DNA from: Acanthochlamys bracteata
Taxonomy: Eukaryota; Streptophyta; Magnoliopsida; Pandanales; Velloziaceae
Assembly (NCBI GenBank): GCA_019914995.1
Contig: CM034137.1
Span: 3,658,001 to 3,722,000 of the forward strand
Length of the DNA stretch: 64,000 nucleotides
Direction: 5' to 3'
Positions 52,240 through 63,480 of this stretch are shown here, piece by piece; position 1 is the stretch's first letter, and each line of letters opens with the position of its first letter. A model generated the notes under the pieces. The model was not told the origin of the DNA and did no database searches. It saw only the letters and a list, made by a program, of their open reading frames with translations. The position numbers and the translations under genes were made by a program.

Positions 52240-53311
52240 AATCTAGACAAAAAACTTGTTGCTCGAAGAATGTCTGATCTGCTATTGGTGAGATATAACA
52301 AGCTGCCAACTAAATTTCTGTATAATTGAGGATCTCTCTTCTCCAGCTCTGCAATTGAACTCCTATGTGGGACTCATAACGGTATTTTTATTGGATTGTG
52401 GTCCTTCATATTAAACCTTTCGAGAAGATAAATAATATACTTTGCTTGACATCAAAAAATGCTTTCATCAAATTGTTTCACCTCAAAACCCGTCCTTGCC
52501 TCACCTGCTAGAAGCACATATTGATGTTGCCTTCTTACTGCACAACTTTCACGTAACACATCAATAATTTTGACAGAAGATAGGCCAAGCACATAGTTAT
52601 GCTTTTCAACAAAGTTGGAAATCAGAAAGAATATCTTATTCTTTGCCATCGGACGTTAGTGGCTAATAATTCCTTCCTAGCCTTATATCTGTATATGCAG
52701 CAACTCAAATCCTCAAAAACAAGCAAGTAGCCATCAAGTAAAAACTGCTCCCACACGATGAAGATTCTCCAGAGCCTCTTCTACGACCCCATTGTGTCCA
52801 TCTCTATTGCTATTTTTTGGACTTCCATTTTCTCAGGAAGATCATCACCACATCTTCTAATTTGATTAACCACTACGGCGATAGAGATAAGTAGCCATTC
52901 AAGGTATTGCTATCTTTCATTTCAAAATTATCAAACTTCTGGAAGACTTTGAAGTTTGACAGAATTACCTTACTTGCTCTATGATTTGCCTTCCGTGGAA
53001 TATCTCATGGCTTTTGCTAGCCACATATCAGAAACCTAAGCAAAAACTAACTCATTCACTGCTTGTTATATGAAGAACAATACCTAATCATCCTTCTTCC
53101 AAGTATCTCTCATACTGTCGGGCACCAAGAGATCTTCATCAAAGGCTCATTCCACAAAATCCCATATTCTTGAGAAATAAAAGAGTCTTCATCTTAATAT
53201 TCCATACCTCGTATCCACTTCCTTTGAAGAGCAGAATCGATGGTTGTATACCAACATTATCGGTTGCCATCACGTCAAACAAGAGCTTACAGATCTGACT
53301 CTGATACCAAA
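52240..53311 (-). mobile_element. Internally deleted copia remnant with gag start and PBS
   Basis: On the minus strand from the right: a PBS-like TTTGGTATCAGAGTC at about 53297-53312; gag start MATDNVGIQPSILLFKG then GYEVWNIKMKTLL; gag middle (FEMKDSNTLNGYLS); then a jump to the end of reverse transcriptase (YIIYLLERFNMKDHNPIK, then LYRNLVGSLLYLTNSRSDI). Protease, integrase and most of RT are missing. Between the two parts is a 65-codon open frame (52649-52452) that I cannot assign to copia. Confidence 0.75.
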
Positions 53312-54777
53312 CATAAGAAGTGGAGTTCTTAGTAGATGAAACTTACAGCTACACAAAACATTGTTGAAAATAAAACAAAATAAAGAAAAATTCTAAAGAG
53401 GTGATTCGACCAACACCTGGTGGACAATCGATTAAACAAAATGAATGAGTGCATCGACTTGATCCCTACTCAACTATAAATACACAATTCAGATGGAAAT
53501 ATAAAGAACAGCTGTCACCACTATCACTGCTATGTAGATCCACTACTCGTAACGAAAAGGTAAACCAAAAACACCACATCACTACTTTCATGATCCTAAA
53601 ATTAAAAAAATAAACAAACTAAGTCACCAGCCACTAAGTGAAGTTCTGCATTACTTCTAACAGTTACGGCCACGATTAGCTTGTTCTAGTTGATCTCCGG
53701 TGTGAACTCTCTTTATTCCAACCAATCACCGACTATCGACTCTCTTTACCTTTCTTCTCCATAATTCCCTCTGTCGAGCCGGTCCGCAATCAGGTATTCA
53801 ACGTAATCAAATTGTTAGTCTTTATCTTGCACTTGATAAGACTAGCTACCAATGTCTCTATACTTCTGATGAAAACTGGTTTGTTTTTCATCAAAAAATT
53901 CTCCTTCTAGTAGCCCCTCCTCAAGAAGCAGCGATTGTATTTGGGTGACCGTTTATAGTTACAGTAACCCGTTGGCCTTTGCGAGACCCAAGGAGAAGTC
54001 TTAGGCATTCATCGAGTGTGAATTTCTCATGCATACCATATAGTTTTGCAGATTTTTTTGATGGGATAAAACAATCTCTACTAATATTCAACATAATAGG
54101 CAGAGCATGTAGCGAAAATAAAATTTATCATTCTCTTATATGAACATAATAGGAAATTATTAAACATAGCAATAATTTCGGCAAATATTCAATTTACGAA
54201 AATTATCATAATCGCAAGCATATCAACATAAGCAATTTATATAAAAAATCTCCTCAACACGAAGAGTAAAAACTACGGCAACTAATAAATCTTCATTATC
54301 ACAATAATATAAATACACAAATTCTCTGTAACTATAACTAGAGGCATATAATCATATATATTAAAATTCAACAATCTTACAAATCGTAAAGAGAATTGGA
54401 CATATGTTACCAAAATCGGTGGCTTTATAAATACGTACAAATTCGTGGGTAGAGAACTCCGAATACGATATTTATTGTTCAGATTGAAGAACTATCTGTC
54501 GAAAATTCGTTGACCAAATCTCAGTTCAATCGGACATCAAATTGATGTTTATCCGGCGTTTGATCAAAGTGGACAGTAAGATAACTTTTCTTATTCTTTC
54601 TATTCTTGTTGGTTGCAACATAGGATTACAAGAAATCCTAAAAAAAAAAAAAATAACAGTACTATTTCCTCTTCATATGGTTTTGGGCCACTCCACAAGG
54701 AGGAAAAATCCAACATTCTTGTCGGTTCCAAAAGCTGCTTGGCTAATAAAAGCGAACTTTACCAACTTTTGACTTTA
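53312..54777. other. Probable LTR of the deleted copia remnant, then unassigned DNA
   Basis: By position the first few hundred bases right of the PBS should be the 5' LTR. Its outer end could not be fixed. 53900-54777 holds no recognised feature. Confidence 0.35.
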
Positions 54778-55069
54778 GGGCGTATTTCAAATGTCCGTAA
54801 CTCTATTTTTTTTTCGCCATATTTTGAGTTCCGAATAGTTCAAATATTTCAATTATATTAGAAACTCAGAACTCCATTTTCATATGCGGAACTCAAGTTT
54901 TAATTTTTTTTCATGTGCACATTTTCCAATATAATTATATCTTTTAATTTTTAACACACTTCCAAAGACTATTAAAATACTGAAGTCTACTTCCACTTTA
55001 TTTTTCAAGAAACTCTATTTCTTAGTTTTTATTTTTACGAAACTCAGTTACGGATATTTAAAACGCGCC
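54778..55069. mobile_element. MITE with 30-bp inverted ends
   Basis: Begins GGGCGTATTTCAAATGTCCG and ends, inverted, GGCGCGTTTTAAATATCCG, followed in both arms by TAACT. TTA precedes it. It resembles 18842-19123 in general form. Confidence 0.7.
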
Positions 55070-55135
55070 GATACTATCGCCGCGATGTACATCTATACTG
55101 AAGCAAAACTCAAATAAGTAGTAGTGACTATCACA

Positions 55136-55440
55136 TTACCATTTCCGCCTCACCGATACAAAGATCGGATGCGATAGAGAGTTAGAGTTACAGCGAAGAG
55201 AAGGAAGGATAACGGTGCCAATGAGGATCCCGATGAGTGTGCATGCGAGCGGGGAGAAATTGCCGGAAGACGAAGAACGAAGGTTTTGGAGATCGATAGA
55301 GATTGAAATGAGAATTAATATGTTTGAAATTGAAACCTTGATCACTGAAAAGATATTAGAGACAGAATAGATGAAGAAGGGAAGAAGAAGCCTGAAGGCG
55401 CAAGCCGGTGGAATTGGGTTAAACCGCAAGCTCGACTAGT
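55136..55440 (-). other. GC-richer patch with a hydrophobic open frame, unassigned
   Basis: The minus frame of 97 codons (ATG at 55429) contains a membrane-like segment (LACTLIGILIGTVILPSL). The plus strand also has a 50-codon ATG frame (55222-55371). Composition suggests a gene's first exon. I do not recognise either product and cannot say which strand, if any, is coding. Confidence 0.3.
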
Positions 55441-55746
55441 CCAAAATTTGTCAGTATATTTTAACTCATAATTTTCTATATTTAACATGGAGATTAAATT
55501 TTAAATCTCACCGTTTAAAAATTGGAGAGGAACTGCCGTATAATGCTCTTAAAAAAAGATTATGAATTATATTTTAGAAATATTTTAAAAATGAGTTTGA
55601 TTTTTGACATAAAATCATAATAAAAATTCTACATATAAAGATTTTATGATATATATTTTTTTCTACTTTTAAGATTCTAAAAATGTTCTATAGAATACTA
55701 AAAATATTTTATTGAAAAAGTGGAATGATTTAAGTTGAGATGGTAA

Positions 55747-55972
55747 GGGCTTGTTTACATACCCCTTAAAACTCACTTTTTTTAAACTCACTTACATCAC
55801 AAAATATATTACAAAATTAAAATAAATTTATTTTTTAAAATTTAATTTTAAAACTTATTTAGAATATAAAATAATTATAAAATTTTATTTTATATTAAAT
55901 ACTTTTAGTTTTTAATTTTATTTTTTAAACTCACTTTCGAAAGAGTGAGTTTACCCTATAGTAAACACGCCC
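55747..55972. mobile_element. Tourist-like MITE of a second family (TAA target)
   Basis: 226 bp, GGGCTTGTTTAC at the left and GTAAACACGCCC at the right, TAA at 55744-55746 and 55973-55975. Internal AAACTCACTTT pairs with AAAGAGTGAGTTT. Confidence 0.85.
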
Positions 55973-56112
55973 TAAATCCTCGAAAAGTAATGCCAAAGCT
56001 TACCCCAAATTTGATTCGATCACCCACCTAAAATAAGAAAAAGAAATTAAAGAGGACAAAAAAGTCAATAAACAAAAGGGAGGGAGGATAATACTGGCAA
56101 CATCTTTCTTAT

Positions 56113-56601
56113 GAGTAGGCTGGGCGTTTGAAAGTGCATATAAAATATAGCTTCTTTAAAATGGAGGATATTTTTGTCCTTTTAAAAAAATAAGCTCTAT
56201 TTTGTTTACCTTCAAAAAAATAATAAAAATATACAATAAAAAGATCTCACTACGTAGAATTTTTTTACACTTTCTAAATTTTTAAATAAATTTTCTAAAT
56301 ATTTATAAAATATGTATATGAAAAATATAAAATGAGAAATTAAAAAGTAGCATTTAGGAAACGTAATAATATAGCTTTTCTAAAAAAATATATTTTATCT
56401 TTTTCAAAAAATGAGCTTAATTTTTTATTTAAAAAAATAATAAAAGTAAGTAATGAAAAGATCTTATTACGTAAAATTCTTTTATAATTTCTAAAATTTT
56501 AAATAAATTTTGTAAATATTTATAAAAGATGTATTATAAATGTGAACTGAAAAATTAAAAAACAACTTTCCTAAAAAGCTTTGCCAAATAGCCCCTTAGT
56601 G
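56113..56601 (-). mobile_element. Two adjacent Tourist-like MITEs, copies 6 and 7 (inverted)
   Basis: Two tandem copies of the 6179-6438 family in reverse, meeting near 56360; the second ends AAATAGCCCCTTAG. Each has the ATAAGCTCTATTTTG/ATGAGCTTAATTTTT and CTACGTAGAATTTT-type landmarks. Confidence 0.75.
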
Positions 56602-57825
56602 TCATAACGCTAATATGAATTTCATTTCTTAATCCATCTCTTCTAGGCTATACACTATACAAAAGGGATATGTAGAGAAAAGAGTTTGATCAAAGCTAAT
56701 AGAATAGGAATAAAGTCGGAGATAGAAGCCTAAGGATCAGGAATAGAAGATGCACTATATAGTACTATATAGAAAATATTAGTATGGAAGAAAAAGAAGA
56801 ATAACAACATGCATGCAGCTTTATTTCTATAGTCTATTTATCATCAGTTCCCCTCATTCCTTTCTTCTGCTCTGAATAATTGTTTAGTGGTAAGAAAAAC
56901 AAAAAGAAAACCTTCTTTTAGTTTAGCAGTCTTCTCTCTGCTAATCTTTTTCAGTGCATGGATCCATGTTGTCAATCATTTCTTTTGGTTTGTTTGTGAG
57001 ATTTTATCGACTTTAACTCTAGATTTCGTCGTCACTTTGTGGACATTTTGTTCACTTGTGGCACTTTGTTACTTCTTATAAGGCGTTTTTAAGGCAGGTC
57101 CCTGTTCAAAGGGCAAAACTCAACCCTTCTTCAATCTCTTTTTTGTACCTAGCTCCCTATAGTAAACTCAATCCTATTCTGTTTCTATTTGTTGGATTAT
57201 ATATATGTTATAGCTATACAACACTTGTTTTTGTTTTTTTTTGTATTGCACAAGCTTTTAGTTGTAACTCTCATAACTCGATTAGCTTAACTTTTTAAGA
57301 AACACTTGCATGCTTCTCTTTCTTTGCTCTTTTAGTCTCTCTTTTGGCTTTTCTTGCATGTCCTTTGTCGCTTCTATCATTTTGCTTTCTTCACAAAGAT
57401 AATATTCTTGAGGTTTGTCTTTTGCTTGTGTCTCTAGCTTATAAGTTTGCTTTGTTTTGCTTATTAGATTCTTTATCTCTTGATTTTCAAACACAGAGAA
57501 CAACGTCATTTATAGAATTTTAGTAAGTTCTTCTTGAGAATCATGCCTGTGCTATTTTCTCCTCTACACCTTGTGCACTATTATGTTTGATTTGTCGTCA
57601 GTAAATTTAAGCTACAAAATTGTTTTTCTTTGCATATGCTAGATAGATTGCTTTGGGCTTATATGTAAGTACTTCTTGTTCTGATCCGTTGAGCAATATT
57701 TTAGTCTAATATTGATTAAGTTTATTGGATAGACTATAATGGTTAGCTATATATATACATATTGAATTTAAATATAATTAATTATTATCATCAATTTTAT
57801 CATATTTTTTTTTAATTATTTTATA
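56602..57825. other. Possible 5' LTR region of the plus-strand copia; small open frames without support
   Basis: It lies upstream of a PBS-like site at 57826. A 64-codon plus frame (56887-57081) is hydrophobic and a 75-codon minus frame (57509-57282) is Lys/Glu-rich. Neither has a recognisable domain. Confidence 0.3.
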
Positions 57826-60800
57826 GTATCCGAACCATTCGATATTGAAACTTTTCTCATATTTTTTAATCTAATTAAATTTTTATATTTTATCATCAAA
57901 TCTAATTTTTTAACTCAGATTAGGGCCAATCAATTCGGCCCAATAAGGTTTAGCCTAGCCTGTCATCAAAACGACTATTTTTTTCTCATTGCGACAATCT
58001 TGCTAATTTAGTATATAGTTATTTTCAACTTTATCTATATTTATTTTGCTGTATCGGGAGCAAATGACGGCAACATAATTTTTATCCTCAAGTTGCTCTC
58101 AAAATCTTCTAACACATGCCATTGATAGTGCACAGACAGCTCGCAAGATCTCTTCTATTGTTGCAGATATTTATCATCGTCTTACCTAATTAGAGCTCTA
58201 GATTCAACAATAGTTTGTATTTCATGGCTCTCCTGTATCTAACTTTTCTGTGCCCATAGGTATATCTTATTCTTGGATATTAGATTCTAAAGCTACTCAT
58301 TATATGACATTGAATTATCCAACACTACCTCTTTATCATCATATTTTCTATCCTTACACACAGCCGATAATTCTCAGTTACTCAATACTTAATCTGGATG
58401 TATCATTTTAAATACTCTTACTTCACCATATGTTCTACACCTTTCACACATTATTTTTAATCTTATCTCTATCGGTAGTTTATGTGAGAGTAAGTTTATT
58501 ATTAATTTTGATGCTCCTATATACATTGTATAGGATCATCATACTGGACAAATGATTTGTTGTGCTCATAAAAAAAATGACTATACCATTTAAAATATCA
58601 TATTTCTTTATCTAATTCTTCCATTATTAATTGTGTTCCTATTATTTCATCAACTACTGATTTGTGGCACAAACGTTTGTATCATATTTTTGAATTCGAC
58701 TAAAAGATTTATTCCAATGTAAAGATCTCGAGCAAGTGTTTTGTCTCCATAATCTGTATGTACAGGTTGTAAATTGGTAAAATACTTAACCCTGTCTTTA
58801 CTAAAAGTTCATCAAAAATCAAAATCCATTTTGAGTTAATTCTGATATTTGTGATCCTTCTCCTATTTTCTCTAGGACTGGTTTTTTTGATTATGCGAAC
58901 TTTATTGATGATTACACTAATTATACTTGTATTTACCTCATACTAATCGGTCTGATATTCTTTTACTTTAGAATGGATTTGCTGTTATGGTTCATATTCA
59001 GTTTTACACTAAAGTTTAAATTTTTTCGTTCAAATTCCGCTCATGAGTATCTATCATTTATCATGAGATTCATCTTGCAATCTAATGGTACTCTTTTTCA
59101 TCGTTCATGTCCTTATACTTATGACCAGAATTGGATAACAGAACGCATGCATTGCGTCAAACCTTATCATATTCTATACCTCAAACATAATTTTAGAGAC
59201 TGCTTATCCTTTTTTGTTATCATATTTTATACCTCAAACTTTATGGGTAGGGACAATTCTTATTTTAATTAATCTTATCAATATCATTCTACTATTTGTT
59301 TTATTTAGATCTCTTATAGAGTCTTTTTTTATCTCCTCCAGACTATATCATGCTTCGCATTTTTAGATTTACTTGTTTGTTTACTACTTCAACCAGTGTG
59401 TCCTTTTTAGTATTACTTTCGAGAATAATAAATATCATTGTTATGATCTTTTGGTACGTCGTGTTCGTATTTCTCGCCTTATCATATTCCTTAAGGACAT
59501 ATCTTATTTCTCCATCATTTCCTAATGTTGAGTTCTTAACATCAACAGATACGTAGACTTTTACATTCTCTATTCAACATTCTAATGTCTATATTGATCC
59601 AACTCCTCTACTTTACTCTCATAAGCCAGTCCTGTCTATGATGGTTCGTATAATGGCATATGAGGATCGTTCATGTTCTTCCCTGCTTCAAGTTCACAAT
59701 CTTCACCCTCATGACCAACCTCACATCCATCCCACCACCACATGCTTATTAGTCGCAACGAGTTCACCGACCACTTGATCAGTTTACCCCAAATTGTTCT
59801 GATCTATCAGATATGTTTGATTTTATCATATTGTCTTTTTATTATTGCAGTTTCATTATTTCTTACTTTTATATACACTACTCGAGAAATCTAGTTCTTA
59901 ACAAAAGTTAATTCAGTACCCTGAGTGGTATGACTCTATAGCAGAGCAGTTTCATATTTTTCAGCAGACAAGTGCTTAGGATGTTATCCCACTTGTACAA
60001 TGAGTTTAGCGTGTTAGTTGCAAATGAGTTTCTTAAATCAAATATAAACCTGATGGATTTGTTGAGCAACATAAGTCTTGTCTTATTGCCGAAGATTTAT
60101 TTAGTAGCATGTGATTAATTATGATGAGACATTTGTTCTAGCTCAGATGACCACGATTCATACTTTACTGGCTATTGTTTCCGTATGTCAGTTCCTTCTT
60201 TATTAGATTGACGTGAAGAATATATTTTTCTTCCATACTTTTTACGAGATTATTTATATGCGGCATCCTCCTGGTCTCTACACCGCTAGACTATATATGT
60301 CATCTTCGCCGTTTTATATATGGACAAACAAGCTCCTAAAGCTTGATTTGAGTGTTTTAAACGAGCTATTATAGAGACAGAATTTTTAGTAGAATTCTAA
60401 TAATCACTTTTTATTTGTATGCTCGTCACCGAAGGAGGCGGGTAGAGATGCACAAATTAGTCGAGCCAAACGGGCCGGCCCGAGCCTAGGCCCGCTTAGC
60501 CCGGTGAACAGTGGCAGGATTGGGCTTGCCTTACCCAATCCTATGAGCAGGACGGGCCGAGTTTATCGGCCCGCCCGTCCGGTACTATTCTGTTGACCGA
60601 TCAATATGACTTTAATTTGGTCAACATTGACCGTTGACCAAATCAAAAAAATAAATAATTTTTAAAATAATTATAATATTTTTTATATTTAATAATAATT
60701 TTTATAATTATTTTTTATTTTTTATTATTTTAATTTTTATTATTTTAATTTTTTATTTTAAAAAAATAATAAATATAACAAGCTAACGGGCAGGGCCGGG

Positions 60801-61327
60801 CGTCAAAATTTACACCTCGATACTTCTATTATTATATATAGCTGATATGATTATAATAGGAGATGATTCTTTAGAAGTAACAGCAACTAAAAAACATCTT
60901 CGTCAGCAATTGCAGATAAAAGATTTTTGTTTCTTATGTTACTCTTTTAGATCGGAGATTGCTTAGGATGATAGATGTATTCTTATCTTTTAGCAAAGTA
61001 TGTCTCATATATTATTAGATTAGCAGATATTTTAGATAGTAAGACAGTTGATACTCCTATTGAGCTTCACATGAAGATTCGTTCCACTGATGGTGAGCCT
61101 CTCATAGATCATAATCAGTACAGACAATTAGTTGGTCAGCTGGTATATCTTTATTTGACGATGCTAGATATTTCTCATTTAGTTAATATTTTTAGTTAGT
61201 TTGTCTTTACATCTTGATTAGTACATTATAGTATTTTATTTTTGATTCTCAAATATCTTTAAGGTACCATTACTTTTTATGTCTGCTAAATGTAAAACAG
61301 TGATCCTTGATTATTATATTTACCGTT
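57826..61327 (+). mobile_element. Copia element remnant, plus strand
   Basis: PBS-like TAGTATCCGAACCATTCG at 57826. Then protease (SWILDSKATHYMT at about 58275; the usual DSGA is changed), pre-integrase (LWHKRLYHI), integrase (RSNSAHEYLSF, then CPYTYDQNWITERMH), RT (KYKPDGFVEQHKSCLIAE) and, after an inserted element, IADMIIIGDD, then YVSYIIRLADILDSKTVDTP and QYRQLVGQLVYL. All in order with many stops. Gag is almost absent and RNase H is cut off at 61327. Confidence 0.85.
60443..60820. mobile_element. hAT-like MITE with GC-rich ends inside copia RT
   Basis: Ends TAGAGATGCACAAATT and, inverted, TCGAGGTGTAAATTTT. GC-rich subterminal words (GGGCCGGCCCG, GGCAGGGCCGGGCG) contrast with an AT-only centre. 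Copia RT reads through if the block is skipped, which fixes the borders to within a few bases. No clear 8-bp target duplication. Confidence 0.7.
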
Positions 61328-62328
61328 CAATAACAATATTCTACTAAGGACCAAGGCTGTCAGGATCGAAATTTTATGTAGGATCGTTTTGCTTATGTAT
61401 GATCGTAAAATCGAAATTTTAAGTAAGATCATAAGATCTTACTTATCAATAAAATTTTTATAAAATTATTTAATATTTTTAAAAGTTTAGATTTGTATTT
61501 ATTAAAATTGTGAAAAATTAAGACATAAATTTTTTATAGTTCATCTTAATGTAATAAATTAATAATGTTTATAATTGTGGTTCAGATAAACTATATCATT
61601 AATAATTCGTTATATTCATTTAGCTCATTATCACAATATCTTTACAGATTATGCCATTATTTTATAAATATATATTTATATAGTTATACCATATTTACAA
61701 ATTTCAACTTCCTTTTTAATCAATTAATTAAGCGTCAAGCAATTTTTTTTATCACCTCAAAATAAAGAGAAAAAATATAATCTAAAATACCACCATATAG
61801 AAAATATTTTGCTTCCATAATAAAACTCTCACAAAATAAATCAAACACAACTACATCCGTTACAAACGAACGATTGATCTTTTTTAGCTATTCTAGCTTC
61901 GCTCAAAATCCTCGATAGCTCTAATGATTCATGAAAGTTTCTTATTACCTGAAATCGTAAGATCGCAAGTAAAATCGGAATCTTAAGGATTTTAGGATTA
62001 GATCGAGATATTACAGATTGGAAGTAAAATCGGGATCTTATATCAAGTAGGATCGTTTTGTCAATGTAAAATCGTAAGATTTTAAGATTTAAATTGGGAT
62101 TTTAACAACCATACTAGAGATAGAACTCGTTGTTGTTGGAACTTTGGTACTATCAATATTATCATAAACAGGTTTGGTGTCATCAACAAATCAAAGTATC
62201 ATAAAAGGGAAAAGAAACATAAATGAGGCCACAAGCCTTCTAGAGCCATTTAAACCTCCTTATGGTAATATTCATATATCCAAAGTTCCAACAACAACGG
62301 GTTCTGTCCTAGTAGAATATTGTTATTG
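61328..62328. mobile_element. Foldback element interrupted in its left arm
   Basis: The right arm (62260-62328) read in reverse starts CAATAACAATATTCTACTAG and goes on to AACCCGTTGTTGTTGGAACT. The left arm has the same two pieces, CAATAACAATATTCTACTAA at 61328 and AACTCGTTGTTGTTGGAACT at about 62121, separated by 61353-62110. Arm length is about 65 bp. The ~140-bp loop includes a GAAACATAAATGAGG stretch. Confidence 0.75.
61353..62110. mobile_element. Nested non-autonomous DNA transposon (family A)
   Basis: Starts AAGGCTGTCAGGATCG and ends, inverted, GGTTGTTAAAATCCC. Subterminal GTAGGATCGTTTTG occurs near both ends (61378 and about 62048). Related to 51364-51879. Possible degraded target copies CTAAGGAC and CTAGAGAT. 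Confidence 0.65.
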
Positions 62329-62910
62329 AAACTATTGGATCTTTTCACTTCAAAGTATCACTAATACTTATATCTTATTACCCCTGCGTCGTGCAAGTAT
62401 CTCTTTTATTTCAGATTTTTAAAATTGACATCAAGCTTTTCCTAAATCAGCAAAAAATACAATTCTTCAATGAGTAGACATAGATACAGTATATATCACA
62501 ATAAGTAATAACTCTGTAATTTCATACGGTATGTATTCAATTAACGATTTCAAACCTATACTTTGCTATCCGAGCGCAACCTTGACAACCGAAAGAGCAT
62601 ATGCACGGACCAAATGCCCATGTTTTTTTGAAGTTATACTGAATGTTCTCAGACGAGCATGCCATCATTATTAAATTATATACCGACCTTTCTTTTTAAA
62701 GTTATAAGTATGTACTGTCAATTTGCATTTGACTCTGTGTCAGCGGCTAGATCTTTCGAACTAGATCAGAAAACAACATTGTTAAATAAATATTACTTCA
62801 TAAGTAAATAAGTTTGATAAAATAAAATTACACTTAGTAGCACTAAAGATGGGCGTGTCTTTAGGGGTGGGCGAAAAAATTTCCGGAAGGTGTCATTCCT
62901 AAGGAGTACA
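62329..62910. other. Unassigned AT-rich DNA
   Basis: No continuation of the copia RNase H was found. A TAGGGGTGGGCG word at 62865 resembles a hAT terminus. Confidence 0.35.
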
Positions 62911-63000
62911 TGTCACGATCAGAGCGTGGATCTTAAGTTAGGCTATGATCAGCGGTGTATCCACATGACTTCGATCTTTAATTTATCCGGAGCAATTTGC
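62911..63000 (-). mobile_element. Possible gypsy LTR end fragment
   Basis: On the minus strand the block ends CTGATCGTGACA, like the GGGTCGTGACA end of the solo LTR at 27257, with a similar upstream order (GATCAT...TTAAG). The match is short. Confidence 0.35.
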
Positions 63001-63480
63001 AATAATTAATGAAAAATATTTTAAGATAAACAATATATAAAGCTTTCTTCATGAGAAATTAAAATATCAACAATATTTTTAAACATACATTTTCAACTTA
63101 ACCATTATCATTAATGTCGTCTAACTTGAATACTAATTTTGAATACTTACCGTTCTATGTCGTTTCTAACTTGAATGCTGCGTGCTAGTGCTTTTCAACA
63201 GCTTGGGCATGCAGACTGTCTATACACCTAGTTGGCGCCAAAACATTAATGCTATAATCTCGGGTCTCCCGTTACTGCGGTCTACTTCGATTGTCAGCAG
63301 GATCTGGCTCTGGTGGTTGACTCATGTATCTCTAGTTACTGCAAAGCTAAGCAGTGTCTATAGCATTGCTGGTGTTTTACTGCTTGTGTATTGTAAAACA
63401 TATTGCTAATGCGTAATAACGTAGGAAGATAAAAGTGGAATGAAGCCTTAACTAGGAGATTGTACATAGTTCAGCACTCT
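63001..63480. other. Unassigned, one 75-codon open frame without support
   Basis: The plus frame over 63182-63409 has no domain. Nothing else recognised. Confidence 0.3.

Noticed and set aside
57282..57509. Lys/Glu-rich 75-codon minus frame as a gene
   Set aside because: It has charged low-complexity composition, no domain, no promoter or splice context, and lies where a copia LTR is expected.
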